This document shows, one piece after another, positions 6,477-15,700 of a stretch of 22,755 bases of DNA. Source of the DNA: JAWXBM01 sp034440115 (lineage in GTDB: Bacteria; Pseudomonadota; Gammaproteobacteria; Xanthomonadales; SZUA-36). The position numbers and the translations under genes were made by a program. Location of the stretch: contig JAWXBM010000086.1 in assembly GCA_034440115.1 (NCBI GenBank), positions 1-22,755 of the forward strand. Reading direction: 5' to 3'. The notes beneath the pieces are model-generated. The model had not been told where the DNA came from, did no database searches, and saw only the letters and a list, made by a program, of their open reading frames with translations. Numbering within the stretch: the first letter of the stretch is position 1; the number at the start of each line of letters is the position of its first letter.

Positions 6477-8696
6477 TTAAAGTTTAGAGTGCCTGAGTCG
6501 CAAGGCATTGGCCACCACCGAGACCGAACTGAGGCTCATCGCCAATGCCGCAATCGTGGGCGACAACAACAGCCCGATAAAGGGATACAACACACCCGCA
6601 GCAATCGGTATGCCCAAAGCGTTGTACAGAAAAGCAAAGCCCAGGTTCTGGCGCATGTTTTTCACCGTGGCAACGGAAATCAGCCGGGCAGTTGCGATGC
6701 CGCGCAAATCACCTTTCACCAGGGTTACCTGGGCGGTGCTCATGGCTACATCCGTACCGGTACCCATGGCGATGCCCACATCGGCGCGGGCCAGTGCGGG
6801 CGCATCGTTGATGCCATCACCGGCCATGGCCACCACGTGGCCCTGATCATGCAGCTCTTTGATCAGCTTTTCCTTGTCGGCCGGACGCACTTCGCCGTGC
6901 ACTTCATCCATGCCCAGCTCTGCTGCCACTGCCTTGACTGTGGTCACACCATCGCCGCTGGCCATCACCAGCCGCAGGCCGCTGTCTTTGAGCTGTTGAA
7001 TGGCTTCAGGAGTCGACTCTTTAATCGGGTCGGAAACCGCCAGTAAGCCGGCCAGTTTTTCATCCACAGCCAGGAACATGACGCTGGCGCCCTGCTGCCG
7101 CAATTGCTCTGCGGGCTCACGCAGTTCCTGCCACTCCACACCAACTTCTTCCATCAGCGTGGTATTGCCCAGCGCCAGGACATGACCCTCAACCCGGCCA
7201 CGCACGCCTATGCCTGATGCAGATTCAAAATCCCCTGCTTTTGCCAGTTCAAGACCGCGCTCGCGCGCTTGCGCCACAATAGCGTCAGCCAGTGGATGTT
7301 CGCTGCCCTGGTCCAGGCTGGCAGCCAGGCGCAACACCTCGTCCGCATCGCCGCCCGCTATCGGCACCACCGAATGAAAGCTTGGCTTGCCCAAGGTCAG
7401 GGTGCCGGTTTTGTCCACCACCAGGGTATCCACTTCGCGCAGCTTTTCGATGGCGCTGGCATCCTTGAACAACACGCCCATGGTGGCCGCCCGGCCGGTT
7501 GCAACCATAATCGACATGGGTGTGGCCAGGCCCAGCGCACAAGGACAGGCGATGATCAGTACGGCAACCGCGTTGATCAGCCCGTGGGCCCAACTGGGTT
7601 CAGGACCGAACATTCCCCAAACAAGGAAAGTGAGCAGGGCGATGGCCAGCACCACCACCACGAATACACCGGCGACGCGATCCGCCAGACCTTGCATGGG
7701 CGCGCGGGAACGTTGCGCTTTGGCCACCATCTGAACGATCTGCGACAGCACCGTGGCCGAACCCACTTTATCGGCGCGCATCACCAGCGAACCACTGGTA
7801 TTGAGAGAAGCACCGATCAGTTCATCACCGGGCTTTTTGCTGACCGGCATGGATTCACCGGTGAGCATGGATTCATCCACCGAGCTGCTGCCTTCAATAA
7901 TGGTGCCATCAACCGGCACGGCCTCACCCGGACGCACCCGCAAGCGATCACCGGTGTGCACATGCGACACCGGAATATCTTCTTCCTGGCCATCATCGCC
8001 TATGCGGCGCGCGGTTTTGGGCGCCAGATTGAGCAAAGCACGCATGGCGGCACCGGTTTCAGACCGCGCTTTCAATTCCAGCATCTGACCGAGCAGGGTG
8101 AGCGAGATAATCACCACCGCCGCTTCGAAGTAAACGGCGACCTGGCCATCCATCCTGAAGGATTCAGGAAAGACGCCAGGCGCCGCCGTTGCCACCACGC
8201 TGTATAAAAAGGCGGCGCCGGTACCGGTACCAATCAGGGTCCACATATTGGGTTGCCAGGTGCGGATGGAGATCGCCCAGCGCTGAAAGAATGGCCAACC
8301 GGCCCACAGCACAACGGGCGTGGCCAGTACCAGCTCAATCCAGGGTTTCCAGCTACCCAGCAGGCCTTCAAGCGCACTACCTGACATGGCAATCACGAAT
8401 ACCACTACGGTTAATGGCAATGTCCACCAGAAGCGATGACGGAAATCCCTCAGCTCGGGGTTTTCTTCTTCATCACCCGAGGGCATTTCCGGCTCCAGTG
8501 CCATGCCGCACTTGGGGCAAATGCCAGGCCCGGCTTGTCTGATCTCCGGATGCATGGGGCAACTGTAGATAAGTTCTTCGTCGTGCCCGGCCGGACTCCC
8601 ATGATCACTGTCATCAGTTGACCCAGAGCTTTGCTGATCCGCTGGCTTTGCGCAGCACTGATGTGGTGTGTTTTCTGTTTCGCCTTGATTGCTCAT
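6477..8696 (-). CDS. copA: Cu+-type P1B ATPase with heavy-metal-binding N-terminus
   Basis: This 739-aa inner-membrane pump has a Cys/His-rich N-terminus (HQCC; YSCPMHP...CPKCGM, residues 44-66) of the heavy-metal-binding (HMBD) type in place of the usual HMA domain. It then has the P-type core: TGES 279-282, the transmembrane metal motif CPC 384-386, DKTGT with phosphorylated Asp428, SEHPLA 465-470, and GDGIND 626-631. TM7 YN (691-692) and TM8 MSLSS (720-724) match the Cu+ exporter signature. Expected role: ATP-driven export of Cu+ from the cytoplasm. AAGGA lies about 10 nt upstream of the ATG at 8696. Its neighbours are an FG-GAP protein gene 54 bp upstream and the MBL hydrolase gene downstream. 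No CueR-type site was recognised by eye. Silver as a substrate is not excluded. Confidence 0.93.
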   Translation of the reverse strand: MSNQGETENTPHQCCAKPADQQSSGSTDDSDHGSPAGHDEELIYSCPMHPEIRQAGPGICPKCGMALEPEMPSGDEEENPELRDFRHRFWWTLPLTVVVFVIAMSGSALEGLLGSWKPWIELVLATPVVLWAGWPFFQRWAISIRTWQPNMWTLIGTGTGAAFLYSVVATAAPGVFPESFRMDGQVAVYFEAAVVIISLTLLGQMLELKARSETGAAMRALLNLAPKTARRIGDDGQEEDIPVSHVHTGDRLRVRPGEAVPVDGTIIEGSSSVDESMLTGESMPVSKKPGDELIGASLNTSGSLVMRADKVGSATVLSQIVQMVAKAQRSRAPMQGLADRVAGVFVVVVLAIALLTFLVWGMFGPEPSWAHGLINAVAVLIIACPCALGLATPMSIMVATGRAATMGVLFKDASAIEKLREVDTLVVDKTGTLTLGKPSFHSVVPIAGGDADEVLRLAASLDQGSEHPLADAIVAQARERGLELAKAGDFESASGIGVRGRVEGHVLALGNTTLMEEVGVEWQELREPAEQLRQQGASVMFLAVDEKLAGLLAVSDPIKESTPEAIQQLKDSGLRLVMASGDGVTTVKAVAAELGMDEVHGEVRPADKEKLIKELHDQGHVVAMAGDGINDAPALARADVGIAMGTGTDVAMSTAQVTLVKGDLRGIATARLISVATVKNMRQNLGFAFLYNALGIPIAAGVLYPFIGLLLSPTIAALAMSLSSVSVVANALRLRHSKL

Positions 8697-8750
8697 GTCA
8701 TCGTCCTTGCAACGTTCTGCAGCAGAGAACCTTGGAGCTCCCTGCGATGT

Positions 8751-10682
8751 TTATGGTTCAACTATACGCCGCAGTTGATTGAAGTGAAGATCCGAATTCG
8801 TTATCTGCCTGGTGCCTGCCGGCCAAATCACCCTGACTTCTTCGACCCGGCTGGCGCTGCCCAAACCGAAGTACAAGGGCATCTGGCTTTGTGACAGATA
8901 GCCCGACTTGCCATCGTTCACCTGCACATAGCTACCCTGGTCGGTTTTGACTTCCACCCTGGCGCCGATTCCAGCACGATTGGATTTGCTGCCCTGCAGG
9001 CTGACTTTCAGATACTTCAGATCCGGCTTTTTCTCGGCCAGATCGCTGATCAGCACCATGGGCTCGGCATTGAATTCATTGGTGACGATATCCAGGTCAC
9101 CATCATCATCCAGATCGAACAGGGCAGATGAACGTGAGCCCAGAGCGCCCCAGACTTCCACCGTGCCGGAGCGGTTTTCGCAGAAGCTGTTGGCCTGGTC
9201 GATACCATCACAATCCAGCCGGAACCAGGCTTTCGCTGTTTCATTATTCTTGCGTGGCTCCACGCCAAGGATGAATTCAGCATCGCGGAATCGCTGGCCC
9301 TGCTCGTTGAGCAACAAGGAATTCACACCATAACGGAAAGGATAATTCATGCTGGAGGTGAGAAAAGCATCCTGATATCCGTCAGCGTTCAGATCACCCG
9401 TACTCAAACCCCAGGGCCAGTAATTCTCGGCGCCGATCTGGCCGGAAATTTCTGTAAAGCTGCCATCGGCCTGCTGCTGAAAAAAGCTGTTGCCATAAAT
9501 ACTCATGCCGCCACTTTGCAAATGCGATTCGTCCCATTGGATGACGGATTTATGCTGTTCCTTGTCCGGCCCGATATGCTCACTCATATCTGAGTGCATG
9601 TCGGTGACGAACACGTCCATCAGGCCATCGTTGTTCCAGTCAAAGATGCGAATACCCATGGCACCCCAGGAGGTTTTTGGAAAAACCTCACTGCGCTTAT
9701 TGATAAAGCCCTCGCCTTGTTGGTTTTCAAAGTACTGGTCATGGCCCTGCATATTGAGCAGATAAAGATCGGGCCAGCCATCGCCATTCAGATCAGCAGC
9801 ACTGGCATCACCTGACCAGGAGCCGTCGGTGATACCCATGGCTGCCGTGACATCCTCAAAACGGTTATTGCCCAGGTTGTGATAAAGCACGCTGTTCTCG
9901 GTGCGCTGCGGAAACAGATGGCCGCTGAATGCATCGCTGAAACCGTCATAAAAGGTGTAATCCACACCCTCGTTGCTGGCCTGGCGAATGAGTTCGGAGG
10001 TGTACTGGCCCACATTGCAGACAAACATATCCAGCAGGCCATCCCGATCGTAGTCAAAGAACACCACGCCCGAAGAATGCGCTCTGAGGCCGGTACCCGA
10101 GGCTTCGGTGATGTTGCGGAATTCACCCTTGCCGAGGTTTTCGAACAGCAGGTTGCCGCTGCGCACGGCGGTAATGTACAGATCGGCATCGCCATCATTG
10201 TCGATGTCGGCAAAGGAGGCGCCCACCGAAATCCGGTCAGCCATAGCGATTCCGGCCTTTTCGGTGATGTTTTCAAACTTACCTTTGCCAAGGTTGCGCC
10301 ACAGTTCGTTGCCACCGGCCTGGGTTACAAACAGCACATCCAGCAGACCATCGCCATCCACATCGGCGACCGCCAGGCCGTTGCCGTGATCGTAATGCAC
10401 GGCTTTGTAAGTCTTGGCCGCATCTTCAACCGCACGGTGCTGAAAGCGGATACCACTCTCATGGATACGGTCAGTAAAGCCGAACTGGTTGAATACCTTG
10501 AATTCTGCTGCAGTAGCCAGCTGCGCTTGCGCACGCGGAGCCAGATTGGGCGGATTCAGGATCATGCGGGGCTGCGCAATGCGGGTAACGCCATCGTCCT
10601 GCTGCGCCAGGGCGAACTGTCCTGACAGGGTCAGAAAGGCAACCACAATGTGGCGAATGAACAAATGTGCCTTGTAATTCAT
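8751..10682 (-). CDS. CRTAC1-like exported protein: FG-GAP repeats plus ASPIC/UnbV domain
   Basis: The 643-aa protein has a signal peptide (1-26, ending FALAQ) and a seven-unit integrin-like FG-GAP/VCBS propeller. Calcium-loop motifs are DVDGDG 107-112, DIDNDG 159-164, DYDRDG 210-215, DLNGDG 297-302, DWNNDG 348-353, DLNADG 430-435 and DLDDDGD 523-529. An ASPIC/UnbV domain follows at about 555-628 (GIGARVEVKTDQGSYVQVNDGKSGYLSQ is its core). Such proteins are secreted or surface-bound and lack a known enzymatic reaction. The start at 10682 is set by AGGAGA about 8 nt upstream and by the signal peptide. It is divergent from tamA across a 93-bp gap and may share a transcript with copA downstream. 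Confidence 0.92.
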   Translation of the reverse strand: MNYKAHLFIRHIVVAFLTLSGQFALAQQDDGVTRIAQPRMILNPPNLAPRAQAQLATAAEFKVFNQFGFTDRIHESGIRFQHRAVEDAAKTYKAVHYDHGNGLAVADVDGDGLLDVLFVTQAGGNELWRNLGKGKFENITEKAGIAMADRISVGASFADIDNDGDADLYITAVRSGNLLFENLGKGEFRNITEASGTGLRAHSSGVVFFDYDRDGLLDMFVCNVGQYTSELIRQASNEGVDYTFYDGFSDAFSGHLFPQRTENSVLYHNLGNNRFEDVTAAMGITDGSWSGDASAADLNGDGWPDLYLLNMQGHDQYFENQQGEGFINKRSEVFPKTSWGAMGIRIFDWNNDGLMDVFVTDMHSDMSEHIGPDKEQHKSVIQWDESHLQSGGMSIYGNSFFQQQADGSFTEISGQIGAENYWPWGLSTGDLNADGYQDAFLTSSMNYPFRYGVNSLLLNEQGQRFRDAEFILGVEPRKNNETAKAWFRLDCDGIDQANSFCENRSGTVEVWGALGSRSSALFDLDDDGDLDIVTNEFNAEPMVLISDLAEKKPDLKYLKVSLQGSKSNRAGIGARVEVKTDQGSYVQVNDGKSGYLSQSQMPLYFGLGSASRVEEVRVIWPAGTRQITNSDLHFNQLRRIVEP

Positions 10683-10732
10683 CAGAAATCTCCTGAATTG
10701 CAGCCAAACAGCGGTAAAAAGCCACAACCCTC

Positions 10733-10752
10733 TATAATGTGGGCTCCACATT
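10733..10752 (+). promoter_or_regulatory. Probable tamA promoter with overlapping palindrome
   Basis: TATAAT at 10733-10738 is a perfect -10 box, placing the transcription start about 30 nt before the tamA ATG at 10776. No good -35 hexamer is present at 16-18 bp. The palindrome AATGTGG-GCT-CCACATT (10736-10752, perfect 7-bp arms) starts inside the -10 box and covers the expected start site, where a bound repressor would block transcription. It sits in the 93-bp gap shared with the divergent FG-GAP gene. Confidence 0.5.
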
Positions 10753-10775
10753 GGAACGACCCAAACTATACCGTA

Positions 10776-12716
10776 ATGAGTGCCATCTGCCATGAACCAA
10801 GGTCAGAACTCAGGCCAGCCTTGCTGCTGGGCTTGCTGGCTTTACTATACCTGGCTGCTGCTCCTTGCCTGGCCGACACCCTCACCATCCGTGTTGCTGG
10901 CATATCGTCCAAAAGCATGCTGCTGGATGTGCAGAACCGGCTTAACACGCTGGCCATCAATGACCCTCTGAAACTCAGCAAGAATCGCCTGCAGCGGGCT
11001 ACCGAAAAAATTGAAGCTGAGGCCATCAAGGGCCTGCGTCCTTTTGGTTATTACCACGCCACGGTGGTCAGTGCGCTAAAACAACAGGACGAAGGTAACT
11101 GGCTACTGGAACTCGTGATAAAGCCAGGTCCACCCTTACGTGTCAGCGCTTCAGACATCCAGTTATCCGGGCCTGGAGCCGAGCTGGAAGAACTGCGTGA
11201 ATGGCGGCAAGACTGGCCCATGCCAGTGGGTAAACGCGTTAACCAGGTGAGCTGGGAAGTACAAAAAAATCGTGCATTGGAATTAGCTGAAGGTCACGGC
11301 TACCTCACAGCACAATTTGTTCGCCAACAAATTCGTGCCGACCTTGACAGCAACACGGCTGAGCTGGAGCTGGAGTTAGATACCGGGCCACAGGCGGTCA
11401 TGGGCAACGTCAGCTATGAACAGGACGTAGTGAATCCTGAGATACTCCAGGCTTTACCGCGGTTCAAAGCTGGCCAAGCCTACGATAGCTGGTTACTGGA
11501 GAAGTTCCGTCTCGATCTTTGGCATACCGGTTACTTCGAGAACATCGAGGTGATCGAAGAACGGCGCCTGGAGGAGTCACCGCCGGTGGTCAACCTGGTG
11601 GTCAAAGCCAGCGCCCGCAAACCCAATACCTACCAAGGCACACTGGGCTTTGGCACCGATACCGGAATACGCGCCCAGGTGTTGTGGACACGCCGCTTGC
11701 TGTCCGATCGCGGCGACAGCCTGGACATGGGCCTGGGCTGGCAGGAGACCAATAACGAATTCTCTTTCCGCAGTAATTACCGCCTGCCCCGGCGGCACAA
11801 TGCCCGGCAGTTCTGGACCGGCGATTTCGGCATTCGCAAAGTCAATCAGGACCTTGAAATCCAGATCGACCAAGGCGATCAGGAGCTCATCAAACTGGCC
11901 AATGGCGATGTAACCAGCTACTCATTGAAAGGTGGTTTGCTGGTATTGCGTGATTTCGAAGGCGGCTATGAGCAGATTAATGAAAACTGGTACGGCCAGT
12001 ACGTGCTTGAAAATAACAATTATCAATTACTCGATGACATAGAACAGCAGTTACCGGGGTCCATGTCTGAGGAAAGTCTGGCCCTGCTGCGAGGCACCGG
12101 CAGTTCCATGTCTTTCGGTGTCAACTGGGACTGGCCGGCCGTACGCGGCAGTGGGTTTGAAACGGTGGGCCACCATGAAAGACTCTGGATCTTCACCGCC
12201 AATGAAATTTGGGGCTCCGATGCGGATTTTTCCCAGGCCTATATCTCCAGCAACTGGAATCTTTTGCTGGGCGATCGCTTCAAGTTGTTATTACGTGGCG
12301 AGACCGGCTATTCGAATGCGCGTGTGGTCGAGGTGAATTTGCCGCTGGATGAGCTGACTGCAGAATTGTCGGTCACCCGCTTGCCGGACAGCTACCGATT
12401 CAAGGCCGGTGGCAGCCGCAGCGTGCGCGGTTATTCCTTTGAATCCCTGAGCAACAATGGCATAGGCTCCAATAACATCATCACAGCCAGCGCCGAGCTT
12501 GAGATGCTGGTTCGACCGAACTGGGCAGCGGCGGCCTTTGTCGACACCGGCAATGCCTTCAATGACTGGAACAACATAGAACTGAAAACCGGCCTGGGCC
12601 TGGGCCTGCGTTGGTACACCATCATCGGCTCCATCCGCCTGGATATCGCCCACCCGTTGGACATAGAGGGTGATCCCTGGCGTTTGCATTTCACTATCGG
12701 GACACCGCTGCTGTGA
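10776..12716 (+). CDS. tamA: TamA, outer-membrane translocation/assembly module subunit
   Basis: The 646-aa protein is a BamA/Omp85-superfamily member with a signal peptide (1-33, cleavage near CLA-DT), three POTRA-like domains (about 36-115, 118-202 and 205-280) and a 16-strand barrel from about 285. The lid-loop motif VRGY is at 550-553 (GGSRSVRGYSFESL). TamA works with TamB in inserting certain outer-membrane proteins and in phospholipid transport to the outer membrane. It is longer than the E. coli protein (577 aa). Part of the excess lies in barrel loops around 360-440 (IDQGDQELIKLANGD and DDIEQQLPGSMSEES). The start at 10776 fits the signal peptide and the -10 box upstream; no clear Shine-Dalgarno sequence is visible. 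The tamB gene overlaps its stop codon by 4 bp (GTGA). Confidence 0.93.
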   Translation: MSAICHEPRSELRPALLLGLLALLYLAAAPCLADTLTIRVAGISSKSMLLDVQNRLNTLAINDPLKLSKNRLQRATEKIEAEAIKGLRPFGYYHATVVSALKQQDEGNWLLELVIKPGPPLRVSASDIQLSGPGAELEELREWRQDWPMPVGKRVNQVSWEVQKNRALELAEGHGYLTAQFVRQQIRADLDSNTAELELELDTGPQAVMGNVSYEQDVVNPEILQALPRFKAGQAYDSWLLEKFRLDLWHTGYFENIEVIEERRLEESPPVVNLVVKASARKPNTYQGTLGFGTDTGIRAQVLWTRRLLSDRGDSLDMGLGWQETNNEFSFRSNYRLPRRHNARQFWTGDFGIRKVNQDLEIQIDQGDQELIKLANGDVTSYSLKGGLLVLRDFEGGYEQINENWYGQYVLENNNYQLLDDIEQQLPGSMSEESLALLRGTGSSMSFGVNWDWPAVRGSGFETVGHHERLWIFTANEIWGSDADFSQAYISSNWNLLLGDRFKLLLRGETGYSNARVVEVNLPLDELTAELSVTRLPDSYRFKAGGSRSVRGYSFESLSNNGIGSNNIITASAELEMLVRPNWAAAAFVDTGNAFNDWNNIELKTGLGLGLRWYTIIGSIRLDIAHPLDIEGDPWRLHFTIGTPLL

Positions 12717-15700
12717 CCAGACGCAGTAAATTCCTGATTTTTTTACCCGCTGCGCTGTTGTTATTGCTGGCCGTCGCTATGACCTGGCTGCTACGTAGCG
12801 AAAGTGGTGTGCGATTTATTTTCCAACAAGCGCACCAGCAAATCGATGGCCAGCTCAGCGTGCAGCACTTGAGTGGCAGTTTATCCTCGGTGTTGAATCT
12901 GCAAGGGCTGCACTACGGCGATGACGGCGTGCGAGTCGATTCGCCGGATATCAGCCTGAGCCTGGATATAGACCTGTTCCCACCGGCACTGCACGTGTCC
13001 AGGCTGAACAGCAGCTCGCTACAGATTCAATTGGTGGATTCCGCTGTGAATAAACCAGAAAGTTCATGGTCCGAAATCCTGGCAGGTCTGCAACTACCCT
13101 ACCCCTTACGCTTCAGTGCCGTGAGCTTGGGCCAGTTGCAAATCCTTGATTACGACAGCACGGAGCTGTTTGCCGCCAGCGATATCGCACTGGAGGCGGT
13201 TTGGCATCATAAGCTGGAAATACGCCAGGCACGCCTGCATGCCTTGGACTCAGACTGGAATGTAGCTGCCAACCTGCAACTACGGCCACCATTCAATCTG
13301 GATGGCAAAGTAAATACCACAACCGTAGCGGAAATAACGCCAGAGCAAAGTGTACCACTGCAACTGCAAGGCCAGTTTAGCGGCGACCTGGGCCAGCTTG
13401 CGGTAAAGGCGCAAGTCCAGCTGCCTGCTCCTCATTCCAGCCTGTATATCGAAGGCGAATTGCGTGAATTGCTGGCAATTCCGGTTTGGGATTTGGAACT
13501 GAGCTCCAAGGCACTCAGCTGGCCTTTGATCGCAACACCAGCTGTCGACCCAAACAGCAATGGCCCACAACTGGCTTTGCACGACATACACCTCAGCAGC
13601 CAGGGCACACTGGACTCCTACGACCTGCAACTGGCAACCCAATTGAGTGGGGAACAGATACCAGCTGGTGACTCTGAATGGATAGGCACGGGCGACCGCA
13701 ACGGCATTCACTTCGACCACTTCAGATTCGCTGGCGATGAACTGAAGCTATCCGGCAAAGTTCAGCTGGGCTGGCAGCAGTCTTTCGCCGTCACAGCCGA
13801 TGCCGCAATCGAACGCTCGTATCCCGCACGCTGGTTTCCCGGTTGGCCAGAGGATCATCCTTTCACCGGCAATCTGCAGCTGAACCTGTCGGATGAGCAA
13901 GTCGAATTCAGCGACATTCAGTTGGATATTGTTGGGCTGGCTACAAAGGTCCAGGGCAATTTCCGTTATCAATTCAACGACGAACAACTGGCCGGCGAAC
14001 TGAATTGGCAATCCCTGGCCTGGCCCATAGGCGCTGAAAACTTCACCTGGTCCAGTGAAAACGGCCAGCTCAGCCTGCAGGGAACCTTGGCCGACTGGAA
14101 TGCAAAAGGAGAGTTACAGCTGTTGGTCAGCGGTTTTCCCGAAGGTCGGCTGCAACTCAGTGCCACGGGCAACAGCGATGCGGCGCACCTCGTCATCGAC
14201 CAAGGCAATGTGTTGGGCGGCCAATTTTCCGGCAGCGCCGATTACCAATGGGCTGAACCGGCCAATTGGGCTGCCAACATTACGGCAAACAAGATCAGCA
14301 TCGGCCCCCTGCTGCCCGCTTACCCGGGCGTGTTGAGTGGAACGGTGCTGGCCCAGGGCGAAATCGCTCCAAACAATCTGCAAGTCGAATTGCGCCAGGT
14401 ACGCGGCAACATTCGTGGCCTGGACCTGACCGCCAAGGGTAAATTTTCACTGCAGGATTCGATTTTTACCGCACAGGGTTTGGAGCTGAATTCCAACTCC
14501 GCCCGACTGGAGTTGGATGGTGGACTGGGCTCAGGTCAAAGCCTCAAATTTCTCGCTGATGCCGATGAACTGGCCGATCTGTTTCCGCAAGTCACTGGCA
14601 GCTTGCATGCTAACGGGATCATTTCCGCTGACGCGCAATCGCCCATGGTGGATATTGAACTGGAAGCCGATCGTTTGCAGTGGGGTGAAAACACCATTAC
14701 CTCTATCCGCAGCCATGAAGGTAAGAACGGCTCACGGGTATTTGAAATCGGCGAGGCCACGATCGCAGGTAGAGAGCTGCGCGACCTGCAGCTGACCCTG
14801 GCGGACAAGCAACTAAAGTCGGTGCAACTGCGTGCCATGCTGGACAAAACAGAAATAGAAGCCAGCCTGCGTGGCCAACTGCAGGGCAATAGCCAAAAAC
14901 AGGTTTCCGGCTGGAAGGGTTATATCAACAAACTGAGCCTGAGCCAGCCTGACAAAGGCTTTTTGACCCTGCAAAACCCCGCCCTGCTGAACCTGTCAGG
15001 TCAACAGCTGGAGCTCGGTGACACCTGCTTACGGGGCAGCAAGGACGGCCAAATCTGCCTGCATGGGCAATGGATTGAAGGCGGCCAGTCCTTGTTGCAA
15101 ACCGAAGTGCAGCAGGTCTCACTGGATATCGTGCGCTTGTTTGTTGATATGGACTGGGCTTTTACGCACCAGCTCAATGGCAATTTCAACTGGAAAAAAG
15201 AGGCCAATCAACCCGCCTCAGCCCAGGCAAATTTCACTTTGTCGCCCGGCGAGTTTCTGCTTGATGAGGAAAGCACCCAGTTCAAAACCGGACCAGGAAT
15301 TTTTCAATTCCAGATCTCGGGCGGTGACCTGCATTCCGGCAAGCTGAAATTGCCCATTCCCGGTTCCGGCGGAATAAACATGGATTTTCAGGTTGCCCGA
15401 CTGCTGGGTGATGATGCGGCAGAATTGCAGGCCGTGCTGAAACTCAACCTGCGGGATCTGACACCGCTACAACTGGTGGTACCCTGTCTTGATGTGATCA
15501 AGGGCGAGCTCGAAGCCGATATACGCATTTCCGGCAGTCTGCAGAAACCTGAATTCACCGGCCACGCCACACTGGTGCGTGGTCATATCGAAGATCAATC
15601 AGTCGGGCTGGTTATTTCCGAGATAACGCTGGCCGGCGCGGTTTACCAATACGACCATACTGAGCTGAATGGCTCATTCCGGGTGGGTGAGGGTCGCGGG

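Noticed and set aside
6407..6508. N-terminal extension of the MBL hydrolase to 352 residues
   Set aside because: It would be encoded by the 14-bp tandem repeats and the end of the ATPase gene. The start at 6406 has a ribosome binding site and fits the fold.
7269..8207. 312-codon plus-strand frame with many His, Gln and Arg
   Set aside because: It lies wholly antisense inside the copper ATPase gene. The His/Gln/Arg-rich composition is the usual shadow of a GC-rich gene.
9879..10625. 248-codon plus-strand frame
   Set aside because: It lies antisense to the FG-GAP gene, whose calcium-loop repeats are unmistakable. The frame mirrors that repeat structure.
10683..10793. Upstream starts for the FG-GAP protein (to 10793) and for tamA (from 10650)
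   Set aside because: Both would cover the divergent promoter region and push the signal peptides inward. The starts at 10682 and 10776 put the signal peptides at the N-terminus.
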